Origin: Alloyangia pacifica
GTDB taxonomy: Bacteria > Pseudomonadota > Alphaproteobacteria > Rhodobacterales > Rhodobacteraceae
Assembly: GCF_020524285.1 (NCBI RefSeq)
Contig: NZ_JAIVKX010000002.1
Location: 248,001-312,000 of the forward strand
Length of the DNA: 64,000 bases
Reading direction: 5' to 3'
The translations under genes were made by a program, and so were the position numbers. Positions 11,139 through 20,096 of this stretch are shown in pieces. A model generated the notes under the pieces. The model was not told the origin of the DNA, did not search any database, and saw nothing but the letters and a program-made list of their open reading frames with translations. Every line of letters begins with the position of its first letter. The first letter of the stretch is position 1.

Positions 11139-11159
11139 ATGGTCATGGCGCGGGAACGC

Positions 11160-12554
11160 TCAGCCCTTCGGGCCGACCATGTCCTCGGGGCGCACGATGC
11201 GGTCGAAGGTTTCGGCATCGACGAAGCCGAGGGCGATCGCCTCTTCCTTCAGCGTGGTGCCGTTCTTATGCGCGGTCTTGGCGACCTTGGTGGCATTGTC
11301 GTAGCCGATGGTCGGCGCCAGCGCCGTCACCAGCATCAGCGATTCCTTCATCAGCTTGTCGATGCGCGCCACGTTCGCCTGCGTACCTACGACCATATTG
11401 TCGGTGAAGGCCGAGGCGCTGTCGCCGAGCAGCTGCATCGACTGCAGCACGTTGTAGCTCATCATCGGGTTGTAGACGTTGAGCTCGAAGTGACCCTGGC
11501 TGCCAGCCATGCCGACGGCGGCGTCATTGCCCATGACGTGCGCGCAGACCATGGTCAGCGCCTCGGCCTGGGTCGGGTTGACCTTGCCGGGCATGATCGA
11601 CGAGCCGGGTTCGTTTTCCGGCAGGATCAGCTCGCCCAGACCCGAGCGCGGGCCGGAGCCCAGCAGGCGCATGTCGTTGGCGATCTTGAACAGCGAGGCC
11701 GCCACGGTCTTCAGCGCGCCGGAGAACATGACCATCGCGTCATGCGCGGCGAGCGCCTCGAACTTGTTGGGCGCGGTGACGAAGGGCAGGTCGGTGATCT
11801 GCGCCATGTTCGCCGCGACCATCTCGGCCCAGCCCTTCTGAGTGTTGAGCCCGGTGCCGACGGCGGTGCCGCCCTGCGCCAGCTCGTAGATGTCGCCAAG
11901 GCAGGCCTCGACGCGCGCGATGCCCTTCTTCACCTGGTGGGCGTAGCCGCCGAATTCCTGGCCCAGCGTCAGCGGCGTGGCATCCTGCGTGTGGGTGCGG
12001 CCGATCTTGATGATGTCCTTGAACTCGTCGGACTTCGCCTCGAGCGCCGCGTGCAGCTTGCGCAGGCCCGGCAGCAGCACGTCGCGCGCCTGCATGGCGA
12101 TGCCCACGTGCATGGCGGTCGGGAAGGTGTCGTTGGACGACTGGCCCATGTTGCAGTGATCGTTCGGGTGCACGGGCTTCTTCGAGCCCATCTCGCCGCC
12201 GAGCATCTCGATGGCGCGGTTCGAGATCACCTCGTTGGCGTTCATGTTCGACTGGGTGCCCGAGCCGGTCTGCCAGACCACCAGCGGGAAGTTGTCGTCG
12301 AACTTGCCCTCGATGACCTCACCGGCGGCGGCGATGATCGCGTCGGCGACCTCGGCCTCCATCGTACCCAGCTCCTTGTTGGCCATGGCACAGGCCTTCT
12401 TCACCACGCCGAGCGCGCGGATGATCGGAACCGGCTGCTTCTCCCAGCCGATGGGGAAGTTCATGATCGACCGCTGGGTCTGTGCGCCCCAGTACTTGTC
12501 GGCGGGAACCTCGAGCGGGCCGAAGCTGTCGGTCTCGGTGCGGGTGTTGGCCAT
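11160..12554 (-). CDS. fumC: Class II fumarate hydratase
   Basis: A 464-residue fumarase that hydrates fumarate to L-malate in the TCA cycle; class II enzymes are iron-free tetramers. The signature [11 protein letters not shown] is at about residue 316 and carries the mobile catalytic loop. Further marks are [12 protein letters not shown] and [13 protein letters not shown] in the active-site regions. The start [17 protein letters not shown] has an AGGAGG ribosome site; a slightly longer start is rejected. The gene stands alone with its own terminator. A half-site resembling the LacI-type operator found before gap lies about 85 bp upstream. Confidence 0.97.
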   Translation of the reverse strand: MANTRTETDSFGPLEVPADKYWGAQTQRSIMNFPIGWEKQPVPIIRALGVVKKACAMANKELGTMEAEVADAIIAAAGEVIEGKFDDNFPLVVWQTGSGTQSNMNANEVISNRAIEMLGGEMGSKKPVHPNDHCNMGQSSNDTFPTAMHVGIAMQARDVLLPGLRKLHAALEAKSDEFKDIIKIGRTHTQDATPLTLGQEFGGYAHQVKKGIARVEACLGDIYELAQGGTAVGTGLNTQKGWAEMVAANMAQITDLPFVTAPNKFEALAAHDAMVMFSGALKTVAASLFKIANDMRLLGSGPRSGLGELILPENEPGSSIMPGKVNPTQAEALTMVCAHVMGNDAAVGMAGSQGHFELNVYNPMMSYNVLQSMQLLGDSASAFTDNMVVGTQANVARIDKLMKESLMLVTALAPTIGYDNATKVAKTAHKNGTTLKEEAIALGFVDAETFDRIVRPEDMVGPKG

Positions 12555-12778
12555 CTGTGCCTCCTGCAAAGCATACCATTGTGTGCCGTTTAGCCGCCTC
12601 CCGGTCCGGGGGCAACGGTCAAGCGGCGGGCAAATGGGGTGTTAGCGCCGCGAAAGCACGGCTTTGGCGCGCGCGCCGACCCTGCGGGGCCGAAAACGCA
12701 ACCGTAAACGCAACCGCGCCGGGCCTTGCGGGCTCCGGCGCGGGGAAATTCGGGTGAGGGGCGAGAGGCCCCGCCGGG

Positions 12779-13252
12779 TCACTTGCGGAAGGAGTCGAGG
12801 CGGACCACCTCGGCATCGTGCTTGACCGGCTCGCCGTCGCCGTCGTCCGGGCCACCCTCGGGCGGGGTGGGCTCGTCATCGTCGTCGTCGTCCTCTTCGT
12901 CATGCGTCTCGAAGCGCAGGCCGAACTCGACCGAGGGGTCGACGAAGGTCTTGATCGCATCGTAGGGGATGTAGAGCCGCTCGGGCGCGTCGCCGAAGTT
13001 CAGCGTCACGGCGAAGCCGTCCTCGGTGACCTCGAGGTCCTCGTACCAATGCTGCATCACCACGGTCATCTCGCCCGGGTAGCGGTCCGACAGCCAGTCG
13101 GCCAGTTCCACGTCGGGATGCTGCGTGTCGAAGGTGATGAAGAAGTGGTGATCTCCGGGCAGGCCAGTTTCCTGGACCCCAGCGAGCACGTCATTGATGA
13201 GCCCGCGCATGGCGCGGTGCATGAGATTGCCATAGTCGATGCCGCCGGGCAT
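12779..13252 (-). CDS. sspB: SspB-like ClpXP adaptor protein
   Basis: A 157-residue protein matching the alphaproteobacterial SspB homologue: a conserved start (IDYGNLMHRAMRGLINDVL), HHFFITFDTQHPDVELADWL in the substrate-binding fold, PYDAIKTFVDPSVEFGLRF, then a long acidic tail rich in Asp/Glu and a short C-terminal VVRLDSFRK. In characterised SspB proteins the body binds ssrA-tagged substrates and the C-terminal peptide docks on ClpX, after a flexible acidic linker. That layout is visible here. The tmRNA gene that makes the tags is 2.3 kb away. Confidence 0.85.
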   Translation of the reverse strand: MPGGIDYGNLMHRAMRGLINDVLAGVQETGLPGDHHFFITFDTQHPDVELADWLSDRYPGEMTVVMQHWYEDLEVTEDGFAVTLNFGDAPERLYIPYDAIKTFVDPSVEFGLRFETHDEEDDDDDDEPTPPEGGPDDGDGEPVKHDAEVVRLDSFRK

Positions 13253-13359
13253 TGGCTGCTCCTCGTCGCTTTCTTTTCACCATATTAGATTTGGCGGCGA
13301 GGAAAAGGGGACATGGCGGAAAAATACCGTGCCATGTGGTTTTCCACGAAAGCCATTAA

Positions 13360-14646
13360 TTAATAAATAGTTAATGCGTAGGATATGAATGCCGTAACGG
13401 CAAGCGTCAGCGGGACCGAGCGGCGCAGCGGTCCGAGCAGCAGCGCGGCGAGAAGCGTGAGCGCCAGGGCGCCGGGCTGCAGGCTGGACAGCACGGGCAG
13501 CTCGGGCGCCAGCGGGCCGAGCTTCGGCAGCCAAGTCTGCGCGAAGAGCACGTGCAGTGCAAACCACAGGGCGAGATTGGCCACCACCCCGAGCACCGCG
13601 GCGGTGATCGCCTCGAGCGCGGCCTGCAGGCGGGGCCGGGCGAGCAGCCGCTCGAGATGCGGCGCGAAGGCGAAGATCCACAGGAAACAGGGGATGAAGG
13701 TGACCCAGAGCACCATGGCGCCCGCCGCCAGCGCCATCTGCCAGCCGCCCGCCGCGAAGCCGGTGATCATGCCGACGAACTGCGTCACGAGAATCAGCGG
13801 GCCCGGGGTGGTTTCTGCCAGCCCCAGCGCGTCGGCCATCTGTGCCGGGTCGAGCCAGCCGCGGGCGGTGACCGCCTCCTGCGCGAGCCAGGCGAGCACC
13901 GCGTAGGCACCGCCGAAGGAGAAAACCGCCAGCTTCGAGAACAGCATGCCGATGTCGTAGAGCAGGGTCTGACCGGCGAGCCCGGCGGCGACCATCGGCG
14001 CGAACCAAAGCGTCACCCAGAGCGGCCAGACCCAGAGCCGTTCGGTCACCGGGGCGGGCACGGGCTGCACCTCCTGCGCGGCGGGCGCGGGCTGGCCGAG
14101 CCAGCCGACAAGCGCGGCGCAGGCGATCACCAGCGGAAAGGGCAGGTGCAGCACGTAGAGCGCGGCAAAGGCGGCGATGGAGATCAGCAGGGCGGAGGGC
14201 CGGGCCAGCACCTTGCGGCCGAGCTTCAGCAACGCCTGGGCCACCAGCGCGATGACCGTGGCCTTGACGCCGAGCATCAGCCCGGCGACCTCGGGGCGCG
14301 CGCCGTAGCTCGCGTAGGCCAGCGCCAGCGCCGCGATCACCAGCGCGCCGGGCAGCACGAAGAGCCCGCCCGAGATCAGCCCGCCCGCGGTGCCGCGCAG
14401 CCGCCAGCCGACCCAGGTGGCAAGCTGCATGGCCTCCGGCCCGGGCAGCAGCATGCAGAAGGAGAGCGCCCGCAGGTATTGCCGCTCGGTGAGCCATTGC
14501 CGCTCCTCGACAATCTCGCGGTGCAGCAGGGCGATCTGCGCCGCCGGTCCGCCGAAGCTCAGCAGGCCGATGCGCAGGAAGGTCAGGAAAAGCTGGGAAA
14601 GGGATGCCATGGCGGGCATTTGCGCCGGGGCCTGTGACGCTTTCAT
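13360..14646 (-). CDS. chrA: Chromate transporter, long-chain CHR type
   Basis: A 428-residue membrane protein made of two related halves. Each has the CHR pattern: SFGGPAAQIALLHREIVEE with ALSFCMLLPGPEAMQLA in the first, and FSFGGAYAVLAWLAQEAV with LGLAETTPGPLILVTQFVG in the second. Long-chain ChrA proteins export chromate, probably by proton-coupled transport; sulfate-linked roles are also proposed. The ATG at 14646 was chosen over a TTG 15 bp upstream, though the TTG would give a short overlap with the preceding gene. About 10-12 membrane helices are expected. Confidence 0.92.
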   Translation of the reverse strand: MKASQAPAQMPAMASLSQLFLTFLRIGLLSFGGPAAQIALLHREIVEERQWLTERQYLRALSFCMLLPGPEAMQLATWVGWRLRGTAGGLISGGLFVLPGALVIAALALAYASYGARPEVAGLMLGVKATVIALVAQALLKLGRKVLARPSALLISIAAFAALYVLHLPFPLVIACAALVGWLGQPAPAAQEVQPVPAPVTERLWVWPLWVTLWFAPMVAAGLAGQTLLYDIGMLFSKLAVFSFGGAYAVLAWLAQEAVTARGWLDPAQMADALGLAETTPGPLILVTQFVGMITGFAAGGWQMALAAGAMVLWVTFIPCFLWIFAFAPHLERLLARPRLQAALEAITAAVLGVVANLALWFALHVLFAQTWLPKLGPLAPELPVLSSLQPGALALTLLAALLLGPLRRSVPLTLAVTAFISYALTIY

Positions 14647-14653
14647 GACGCGT

Positions 14654-15328
14654 TCAGCCAAGCACCCGCGCGATCTCGCGCAGGATCTTGCGGCGCAGCG
14701 TTTCGCTGTATTCGCGGTGGCTGCGGGCGGTCATCACGAAGCCGTCGCGGGTGATCAGCACCTGCCGGTAGTAGTTGCTCACCGGCAGCCCGTGGCCGGG
14801 CCCCTCGATGGCGAGCCCGTTGACCGTCACCCCCATGCGCTCGGCACGGACCCGCGCCGCCGAGGCGGAGGGGCCGGCGTTCGGTGTGCCGTCGCCCGAG
14901 ACGTCGATCACCCGCCGCTTGCAGGCGGGGGCGGTCTCGATGGCGTCGAGCGCCGCCTCGAGCGCGGCGCCGGGGGCGGTGTCGGACAGGACGAAGGCGC
15001 GCTCCATGACGCCGGCGGCGGCGGCGAAGGTCTCGAGGTCGGCGGGCTCGGCGATCTCGGTCCAGCCCAGCGTCAGCGCCTGGTGGCCGGGGCCGGACCA
15101 TTGCAGCACCGCGAGCGCGATGCGGTCGTCGACCATGATCGCCGCGATCTCTGGGTCACTCAGGGCAAGCGCCAGCCCCTCGGCCTGAATGGCGAATTCG
15201 GCGTGGTCGATGGAGTTCGAGACGTCCATGGCCAGCAGCAGCGCGGTCTCGCAGGCGTGGAGCTTCGGCGCGCAAAGCGCAGCAAGCAGGGCAAAACTGG
15301 CTACAGGGACCGGGGCCATGCCGACCAT
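14654..15328 (-). CDS. DUF1194 (von Willebrand factor A-like) secreted protein
   Basis: A protein of about 224 residues with a signal peptide ending near KLHA. The mature part begins with LLLAMDVSNSIDHAEF, a DxSxS metal-ion site of the VWA fold, and continues with CKRRVIDVSGDGTPN, which holds the second conserved Asp. DUF1194 members are exported alphaproteobacterial proteins with no fixed role; VWA folds usually bind protein partners through a divalent metal. The ATG at 15328 was chosen; 15319 is also possible. It lies just upstream of chrA and may be co-transcribed with it. Confidence 0.82.
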   Translation of the reverse strand: MVGMAPVPVASFALLAALCAPKLHACETALLLAMDVSNSIDHAEFAIQAEGLALALSDPEIAAIMVDDRIALAVLQWSGPGHQALTLGWTEIAEPADLETFAAAAGVMERAFVLSDTAPGAALEAALDAIETAPACKRRVIDVSGDGTPNAGPSASAARVRAERMGVTVNGLAIEGPGHGLPVSNYYRQVLITRDGFVMTARSHREYSETLRRKILREIARVLG

Positions 15329-15462
15329 GCTGACAGGCGGCTTCCCTTGGGTCAATCGGCTTGCATTCCGAAGGCTGAATGTCGCGGAAGCGCGCGCCGC
15401 GTCGCGATCACGTTGCTGATGCCTGTGGGGAGAGCCGACGTCTGTGGAGGGGGGGGGAGAAG

Positions 15463-15771
15463 TGCAGGTTTCTGTTGCCAGGTACCTGCGAACCCCGCCT
15501 TAAGCTGCTAGGCCCAAGGGCTTAAATTTCGGTTTTTCGGACTGCTTACGCAGCCAGAGCAACCGGAGCACGATTGTTGTTGGCAACTATGCTTTATGAA
15601 CCGATAACGGTGGTATCTCACCGGGACAAAGCTACATCTTTACGCGTTCGTCGATCCTATTTCGGCCCCATGAACCCCCAACAAGGGTTTATTGGTGGAG
15701 CCGCCGGGTACCGCCCCCGGGTCCGATCCGTTTATTACATGCGCGTTTATGCCCATAGTCCCTCGCGGGAC
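15463..15771 (-). ncRNA. ssrA: Two-piece (circularly permuted) tmRNA
   Basis: On the minus strand the acceptor piece comes first and ends at 15693 with CGGCGGCTCCACCA. A short spacer follows, and the coding piece begins at 15669 with GGGGCCGAAATAGGATCGAC, the tmRNA 5' consensus. GGGGCCG pairs with CGGCUCC over seven bases (one G-U) to close the tRNA-like acceptor stem. The tag reading frame runs from 15584 to 15546 and encodes ANNNRAPVALAA before TAA; the LAA ending is typical of proteolysis tags. The layout is the permuted form known in alphaproteobacteria. The outer ends are estimates: 15771 from the promoter and about 15463 from the last hairpin. Confidence 0.92.
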
Positions 15772-15777
15772 AGGCTT

Positions 15778-15806
15778 GATATAGGACGGCGCGGCGCGGC
15801 TTTCAA
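15778..15806 (-). promoter_or_regulatory. Sigma-70 type promoter of tmRNA
   Basis: On the minus strand TTGAAA (15801-15806), a 17-bp spacer and TATATC (15778-15783). The predicted start site is near 15771, just ahead of the acceptor piece. Confidence 0.8.
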
Positions 15807-15836
15807 TGGGGGATCTGTGTCAGATCCGCTTCGCGA

Positions 15837-16256
15837 TCACGAGGTCGCGGCGAAAAGTGCTGACAGGTGCAGCTCGCGCTGCCCGAGGCAGGCGAGCGCC
15901 GACATCTCGTCGCGGAACACATAGATCTCAAAGGGAAGGCTGGCCGAGAGCATCTGCTGCGCCATGCGCCCGATTCCGAATCCGAGGTCCGACGGCGCGA
16001 AATAGGCGACCGGCACGCAGGCGCCTTCGAACACGCGGGACTCTTCGAGTTCCCTGCAGAAGACCTGCATTTCCGAGAAATCGCCGATGTAGGAGGTGAG
16101 TTCCGAATTGTCGACAAGTATCGCAAAGCTGGGTTGCCATTCCGGGTGCGCCATGACCTTCGCAATGGTGGCGTGACATTCCGAGATATGGGCATCGCTG
16201 AAGAACTTCATATATACCAAGCGGCGCTCGGGAATAACGCTGAAATTTGCAGGCAT
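15837..16256 (-). CDS. STAS-like protein, tandem paralogue 1
   Basis: A 139-residue soluble protein. The order beta-rich start (NFSVIPERRLVYMKFFSDA), helix with VMAHPEW, a LVDNSELTSYIGDF segment, and a later ACVPVAYFAPSDLGFGIGRM matches the small SpoIIAA-like/STAS fold seen in many alphaproteobacterial proteins. The start MPANFS is preceded by GAGGGA and gives a protein of exactly the same length as its neighbour at 16381-16800. In both, the motif D-(N/L)-S-x-L-T-S and the later YFAP stretch line up. It is probably a regulatory or sensory protein; the partner is unknown. Confidence 0.7.
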   Translation of the reverse strand: MPANFSVIPERRLVYMKFFSDAHISECHATIAKVMAHPEWQPSFAILVDNSELTSYIGDFSEMQVFCRELEESRVFEGACVPVAYFAPSDLGFGIGRMAQQMLSASLPFEIYVFRDEMSALACLGQRELHLSALFAATS

Positions 16257-16380
16257 ATCGAGTCCCTCAAAGAGCTGGCAGCTGCTGGCACTAAGAGTCA
16301 TCTGCTATTTCTAAAAGGGCCTGTCAAATGTTATGTCGCGCAGGTGACACTTCCCCAAGGATGACTACGCGGAAACCCTT

Positions 16381-16800
16381 TCAACCTGCGGCTTCAAGGA
16401 GTTCAGCAATGCTGCGTTCCCTGAGGCCCAGAAGCGTCAGGCAATCCTCTTCGTTCTGTTGAACGCGGGCCACAGCGCAGTCGAGCCCATCCCAGCAATT
16501 CAGCGCGAGCGTGCTGACCTGGAAAGCCACGGCGGTCGGTGCGAAATAGAGCAGGATGGCGGTGCTTCCCATGCCGCAGAAAACCTCGGCCCTTTTTGCC
16601 TGGATCTTCATGAGCTCCACATAGTCGTGGTCCCAGCTGGTCAGACCCGAGAGATCCACAAGGTGTTTGTGGCCCTGCCGGAAATCGGGGTGGGACATCA
16701 AATCGTCGATCGCCCGCGTCGTGTCGGAAAGACGCGCGTGGCCCTCGTATCGCGCGTAGACGAGGCCGTGGTTCCTGAGAATGCGGAAGCTAACGGGCAT
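16381..16800 (-). CDS. STAS-like protein, tandem paralogue 2
   Basis: A 139-residue protein paralogous to the next gene downstream. Shared landmarks, in order: a MP-x-x-F start, an R-x-x-(G/V)-YxR/YMK strand, MSHPDFRQGHKHLVDLSGLT (compare MAHPEWQPSFAILVDNSELT), and ILLYFAPTAVAF (compare VAYFAPSDLGF). The fold is probably STAS-like. No catalytic residues stand out. The duplication appears old, since identity by eye is low except at the landmarks. Spacing between the two genes is 124 bp, so they may form one unit. Function is unknown. Confidence 0.7.
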   Translation of the reverse strand: MPVSFRILRNHGLVYARYEGHARLSDTTRAIDDLMSHPDFRQGHKHLVDLSGLTSWDHDYVELMKIQAKRAEVFCGMGSTAILLYFAPTAVAFQVSTLALNCWDGLDCAVARVQQNEEDCLTLLGLRERSIAELLEAAG

Positions 16801-16907
16801 GTTCCACCGGAATAGTGTGTTTCGGACCGATGGTGGCGGAGAGCCTGTCGTTACGTCAATACTGACTCTCAATTGAATCTTTTGACGTGCAATAGTCTGC
16901 CCCGCAG

Positions 16908-16940
16908 AAAAGGTCCGCCCGGATTGCTCCGGGCGGACCC
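16908..16940 (-). terminator. Rho-independent terminator after mmsA
   Basis: A perfect 12-bp stem (16912-16923 with 16928-16939), a TTGC loop, and TTTT on the minus strand just beyond. It lies about 30 bp after the mmsA stop codon. Confidence 0.85.
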
Positions 16941-16968
16941 TGTCTTGATTTCTTGGTGGGCCTGGACG

Positions 16969-18468
16969 TCAGTCCATCGCCTTGAAGTTGAACTCGCCGC
17001 CTTCCTTGATGCCCGAGAACCAGCGCGCGGTGACGGTCTTGGTCTTGGTGTAGAAGCGGAAGGCGTCGGGGCCGTACTGGTTGAGATCGCCGAAGGCCGA
17101 TTTCTTCCAGCCGCCGAAGGTGTGGTACGACAGCGGCACCGGGATCGGGAAGTTGATGCCGACCATGCCCACGTTCACCCGGTGCGCGAAGTCGCGCGCG
17201 GTGTCGCCGTCGGCGGTGTAGATCGCCGTGCCGTTGCCATAGGGGTTGTCGATCACCAGCTCGAGCGCTTCCTCGTAGGAGCCGGCGCGGACCTGGCTCA
17301 GCACCGGGCCGAAAATCTCTTCCTTGTAGATGTCCATGTCGGGTGTAACGTTGTCGAACAGCGACGGCCCGACGAAGAAGCCGTCCTCGTAGCCCTGCAG
17401 TTTGAAGTCACGGCCGTCGACGACCAGCGTCGCGCCCTGATCGACACCCGAGTTCACGAGCCCCTCGATGCGGCTCTTGGCGGCGGCGGTGATGACGGGG
17501 CCGTAGTCCACGTCGTCGCCCGCGGTGTAGGGGCCGACCTTCAGCTTCTCGATGCGCGGCACCAGCTTCTCGATCAGCGCGTCAGCGGTCTCCGCGCCCA
17601 CCGGTACGGCCACCGAGATCGCCATGCAACGCTCGCCCGCGGCGCCGTAGCCGGCACCGACCAGCGCGTCGGCGGCCTTGTCGAGGTCGGCGTCAGGCAT
17701 GATGATCATGTGGTTCTTGGCGCCGCCGAAGCACTGGGCGCGCTTGCCGTTGGTGGCGGCGCGGCCGTAGATGTACTGCGCGATCGGGGTCGAGCCGACG
17801 AAGCCCACGGCCTGCACGGTTTCGTTGTCGAGGATCGCATCGACCACTTCCTTGTCGCCGTTGACCACCTGCAGGACGCCTTCGGGCAGGCCGGCCTCGA
17901 GCAGCAGCTCCGCCAGGCGCAGCGAGGTCGAGGGGCAGCGCTCGGACGGCTTGAGCACCATGGCATTCCCGGAAACGAGCGCCGGGGCCATCTTCCACAG
18001 CGGGATCATCGCCGGGAAGTTGAACGGCGTGATGCCGGCGACCACGCCAAGCGGCTGGCGCATGGAGTAGAGGTCGATGCCCGGGCCGCCGTTGTCGGTG
18101 AACTCGCCCTTGAGCATGTGCGGGGCGCCCATGCAGACCTCGACGACCTCGAGGCCGCGCTGCACGTCGCCGCGCGCATCGGGCAGGGTCTTGCCGTGTT
18201 CCTTGGAGACCAGCTCGGCCAGCTCATCCATGTGTTCGTTGATCAGCGCGCCGAACTTCATCATCACGCGGGCGCGGCGCTGCGGGTTGGTCGCACCCCA
18301 CTTGATCTGGGCCTCGGCGGCCTTGGCCACCGCGTCGTTCAGCTCGTCCACGGTCGCCAGCGGCACCTTGGCCTGAACCTCGCCGGTGGCGGGGTTGAAG
18401 ATCTCGGTGAAGCGGCCGGACGTGCCCTTCACATGTGCGCCGTTGATGAAATGCGTAAGTTCCTGCAT
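16969..18468 (-). CDS. mmsA: Methylmalonate-semialdehyde dehydrogenase (CoA-acylating)
   Basis: A 499-residue aldehyde dehydrogenase. FNFPAMIPLWKMAPALVSGN and the GERCMAIS segment with the catalytic Cys (about residue 280) match the MmsA/IolA group rather than ordinary ALDH. MmsA converts methylmalonate or malonate semialdehyde to propionyl- or acetyl-CoA in valine, thymine and inositol breakdown. Its length fits the family. The gene is divergent from a LysR regulator (96 bp apart) and ends in a strong terminator; control by that regulator is an inference from position. Confidence 0.95.
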   Translation of the reverse strand: MQELTHFINGAHVKGTSGRFTEIFNPATGEVQAKVPLATVDELNDAVAKAAEAQIKWGATNPQRRARVMMKFGALINEHMDELAELVSKEHGKTLPDARGDVQRGLEVVEVCMGAPHMLKGEFTDNGGPGIDLYSMRQPLGVVAGITPFNFPAMIPLWKMAPALVSGNAMVLKPSERCPSTSLRLAELLLEAGLPEGVLQVVNGDKEVVDAILDNETVQAVGFVGSTPIAQYIYGRAATNGKRAQCFGGAKNHMIIMPDADLDKAADALVGAGYGAAGERCMAISVAVPVGAETADALIEKLVPRIEKLKVGPYTAGDDVDYGPVITAAAKSRIEGLVNSGVDQGATLVVDGRDFKLQGYEDGFFVGPSLFDNVTPDMDIYKEEIFGPVLSQVRAGSYEEALELVIDNPYGNGTAIYTADGDTARDFAHRVNVGMVGINFPIPVPLSYHTFGGWKKSAFGDLNQYGPDAFRFYTKTKTVTARWFSGIKEGGEFNFKAMD

Positions 18469-18532
18469 GGGACCCTCCTTCTGTTGGCCGGTACAGTAGC
18501 CTTGCGGAAATGCAGCGAACAGGGGTAATTAA

Positions 18533-18547
18533 GCAAATAGGTTTTGC
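18533..18547. promoter_or_regulatory. Possible LysR operator between mmsA and its divergent regulator
   Basis: An inverted repeat GCAAA-N5-TTTGC in the divergent intergenic region. LysR sites often take the form T-N11-A with such dyads. The assignment is inferred from position and symmetry only. Confidence 0.4.
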
Positions 18548-18564
18548 AAAAATTCAGGTATGCC

Positions 18565-19461
18565 ATGCGCGAGAACTGGGACGACCTGCGGATTTTCCTC
18601 GCCGTGGCCCGCGGCGAGAGCCTCTCGGCGGCCGGGCGCGTGCTGCGCATGGACCCGGCGACGGTGGGGCGGCGCGTGGCGCGGCTGGAGCAGGCGCTGG
18701 GGCATCCGCTCTTTGCCAAATCACCGCAGGGCTACACGCTGACCGAGGCGGGGGCGCGGCTGCTGGTGCACACGGAAACCGCCGAGCAGGCGCTGGGGCA
18801 GGGCGCGCAGGCGCTGATGGGCTCGTCCGAGGGGTTTGCCGGCCAGATTCGCATCGGGGCGCCCGACGGCTGCGCCAACTTCCTGTTGCCGCAGGTCTGC
18901 GCGAAGATCGCCGAGGCCAACCCGGGGCTCGACCTGCAGATCGTCTCGCTGCCGCGGGTGGTGAATCTGTCGCGGCGCGAGGCCGACATGGCGATCGCCG
19001 TCTCGGCACCCACGGCGGGGCGGCTGGTGGTGCAGAAAATCTCGGACTACCGGCTGCATCTCGCCGCCTCCGAGGATTATCTCGCGCAGCATCCGCCGAT
19101 CCGCGCGCGCGCCGACCTGCAGGGGCACCGGATCGTCGGCTATATCCCCGACATGATTTTTGACCGCGAGCTGGACTACCTTGCCGATCTCGGGCTCGAC
19201 CGGGTGCGGCTGGCCTCGAACTCGGTGGCGGTGCAGTTCCACTGGCTGCGGCTCGGGGCAGGGCTCGGGATCGTGCACGACTTCGCGCTGCCCGCGGCGC
19301 CGGGGCTGCGCCGGGTGCTGCCCGACGAGGTCGCGCTCACCCGCAGCTTCTACCTCGTGCGCCACGCCGACGACCGGCGCCATGCCCGCCTTAACGGATT
19401 CGCAGCGCTTCTGGCCGAGGCTGTGCGCAGTGAACTCGCGGCGCTCGAAGCGGCGGCATAG
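18565..19461 (+). CDS. LysR-family transcriptional regulator
   Basis: A 298-residue LysR regulator. Residues about 3-60 form the winged HTH: WDDLRIFLAVARGESLSAAG then MDPATVGRRVARLEQALG and GYTLTEAGARLL. The rest is a substrate-binding-like effector domain. The ATG at 18565 was chosen over an upstream TTG. It is transcribed divergently from mmsA and probably controls it and itself; the effector is unknown but could be a valine or branched-chain breakdown intermediate. Some roseobacter genomes carry a similar regulator next to mmsA as far as I recall. Confidence 0.92.
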   Translation: MRENWDDLRIFLAVARGESLSAAGRVLRMDPATVGRRVARLEQALGHPLFAKSPQGYTLTEAGARLLVHTETAEQALGQGAQALMGSSEGFAGQIRIGAPDGCANFLLPQVCAKIAEANPGLDLQIVSLPRVVNLSRREADMAIAVSAPTAGRLVVQKISDYRLHLAASEDYLAQHPPIRARADLQGHRIVGYIPDMIFDRELDYLADLGLDRVRLASNSVAVQFHWLRLGAGLGIVHDFALPAAPGLRRVLPDEVALTRSFYLVRHADDRRHARLNGFAALLAEAVRSELAALEAAA

Positions 19462-19559
19462 GGCCGGCGCCGCGCGCTATAGACCGGACGTCGCTGTTGA
19501 CAGAACCTCGCGGCGGGCGGACGCTAGGTTGTCTCAGCAGCGCTTAGGAGGAAAGCCGC

Positions 19560-19994
19560 ATGCAGGTACAACAGATTCTCAAGGACAAGTCCGACGATGG
19601 CGTGGTCACCGTCGCCCCGGGCAGCAGCGTCGGCGATGCCGCGCAGGTGCTGGCCGAACGCCGGATCGGCGGGGTGGTGATCTCGGAGGATGGTCAGACG
19701 CCCGTGGGGATCCTTTCGGAGCGCGACATCGTGCGCGCGCTGGCCGCGCAGGGCGCAAGCGTTCTGTCGATGACCTGCGAGGTTCTGATGACCCGCAAGC
19801 TTCAGGTCTGCACCCGCGACGAGGACACCAACGTGGTGCTTGCCCGGATGACCGAGGGGCGCTTCCGCCACATGCCCGTGGTCGAGGACGGCGTGCTGGT
19901 CGGGATCATCTCGATCGGCGACGTGGTCAAGGCGCAGATCGCCGAGCTCGCGATGGAGAAGGATGCCTTGCAAGGGATGATCATGGGCTTCTGA
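19560..19994 (+). CDS. CBS-domain protein
   Basis: A 144-residue protein made of two CBS motifs: first about residues 10-65 (VTVAPGSSVGDAAQVL, RIGGVVISEDGQTPVGILSE), second about 75-130 (VCTRDEDTNVVLARMTEGRF, HMPVVEDGVLVGIISIGDV). Two CBS motifs form a Bateman module that binds adenosyl nucleotides and senses energy state or ionic conditions. No other domain is fused, so it probably acts in trans. A consensus AGGAGG ribosome site precedes the ATG. The gene stands between the LysR regulator and coaD on the same strand. Confidence 0.92.
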   Translation: MQVQQILKDKSDDGVVTVAPGSSVGDAAQVLAERRIGGVVISEDGQTPVGILSERDIVRALAAQGASVLSMTCEVLMTRKLQVCTRDEDTNVVLARMTEGRFRHMPVVEDGVLVGIISIGDVVKAQIAELAMEKDALQGMIMGF

Positions 19995-20096
19995 TCGGGT
20001 TTCCTCGCCGGGGCTGCCGGTTTCGGGGTTGCATTCCGAAACGCAATATTGTTGCGTGCGCCGGACTGCCCACGCTGGCATTCCTGGAGGACCCTC

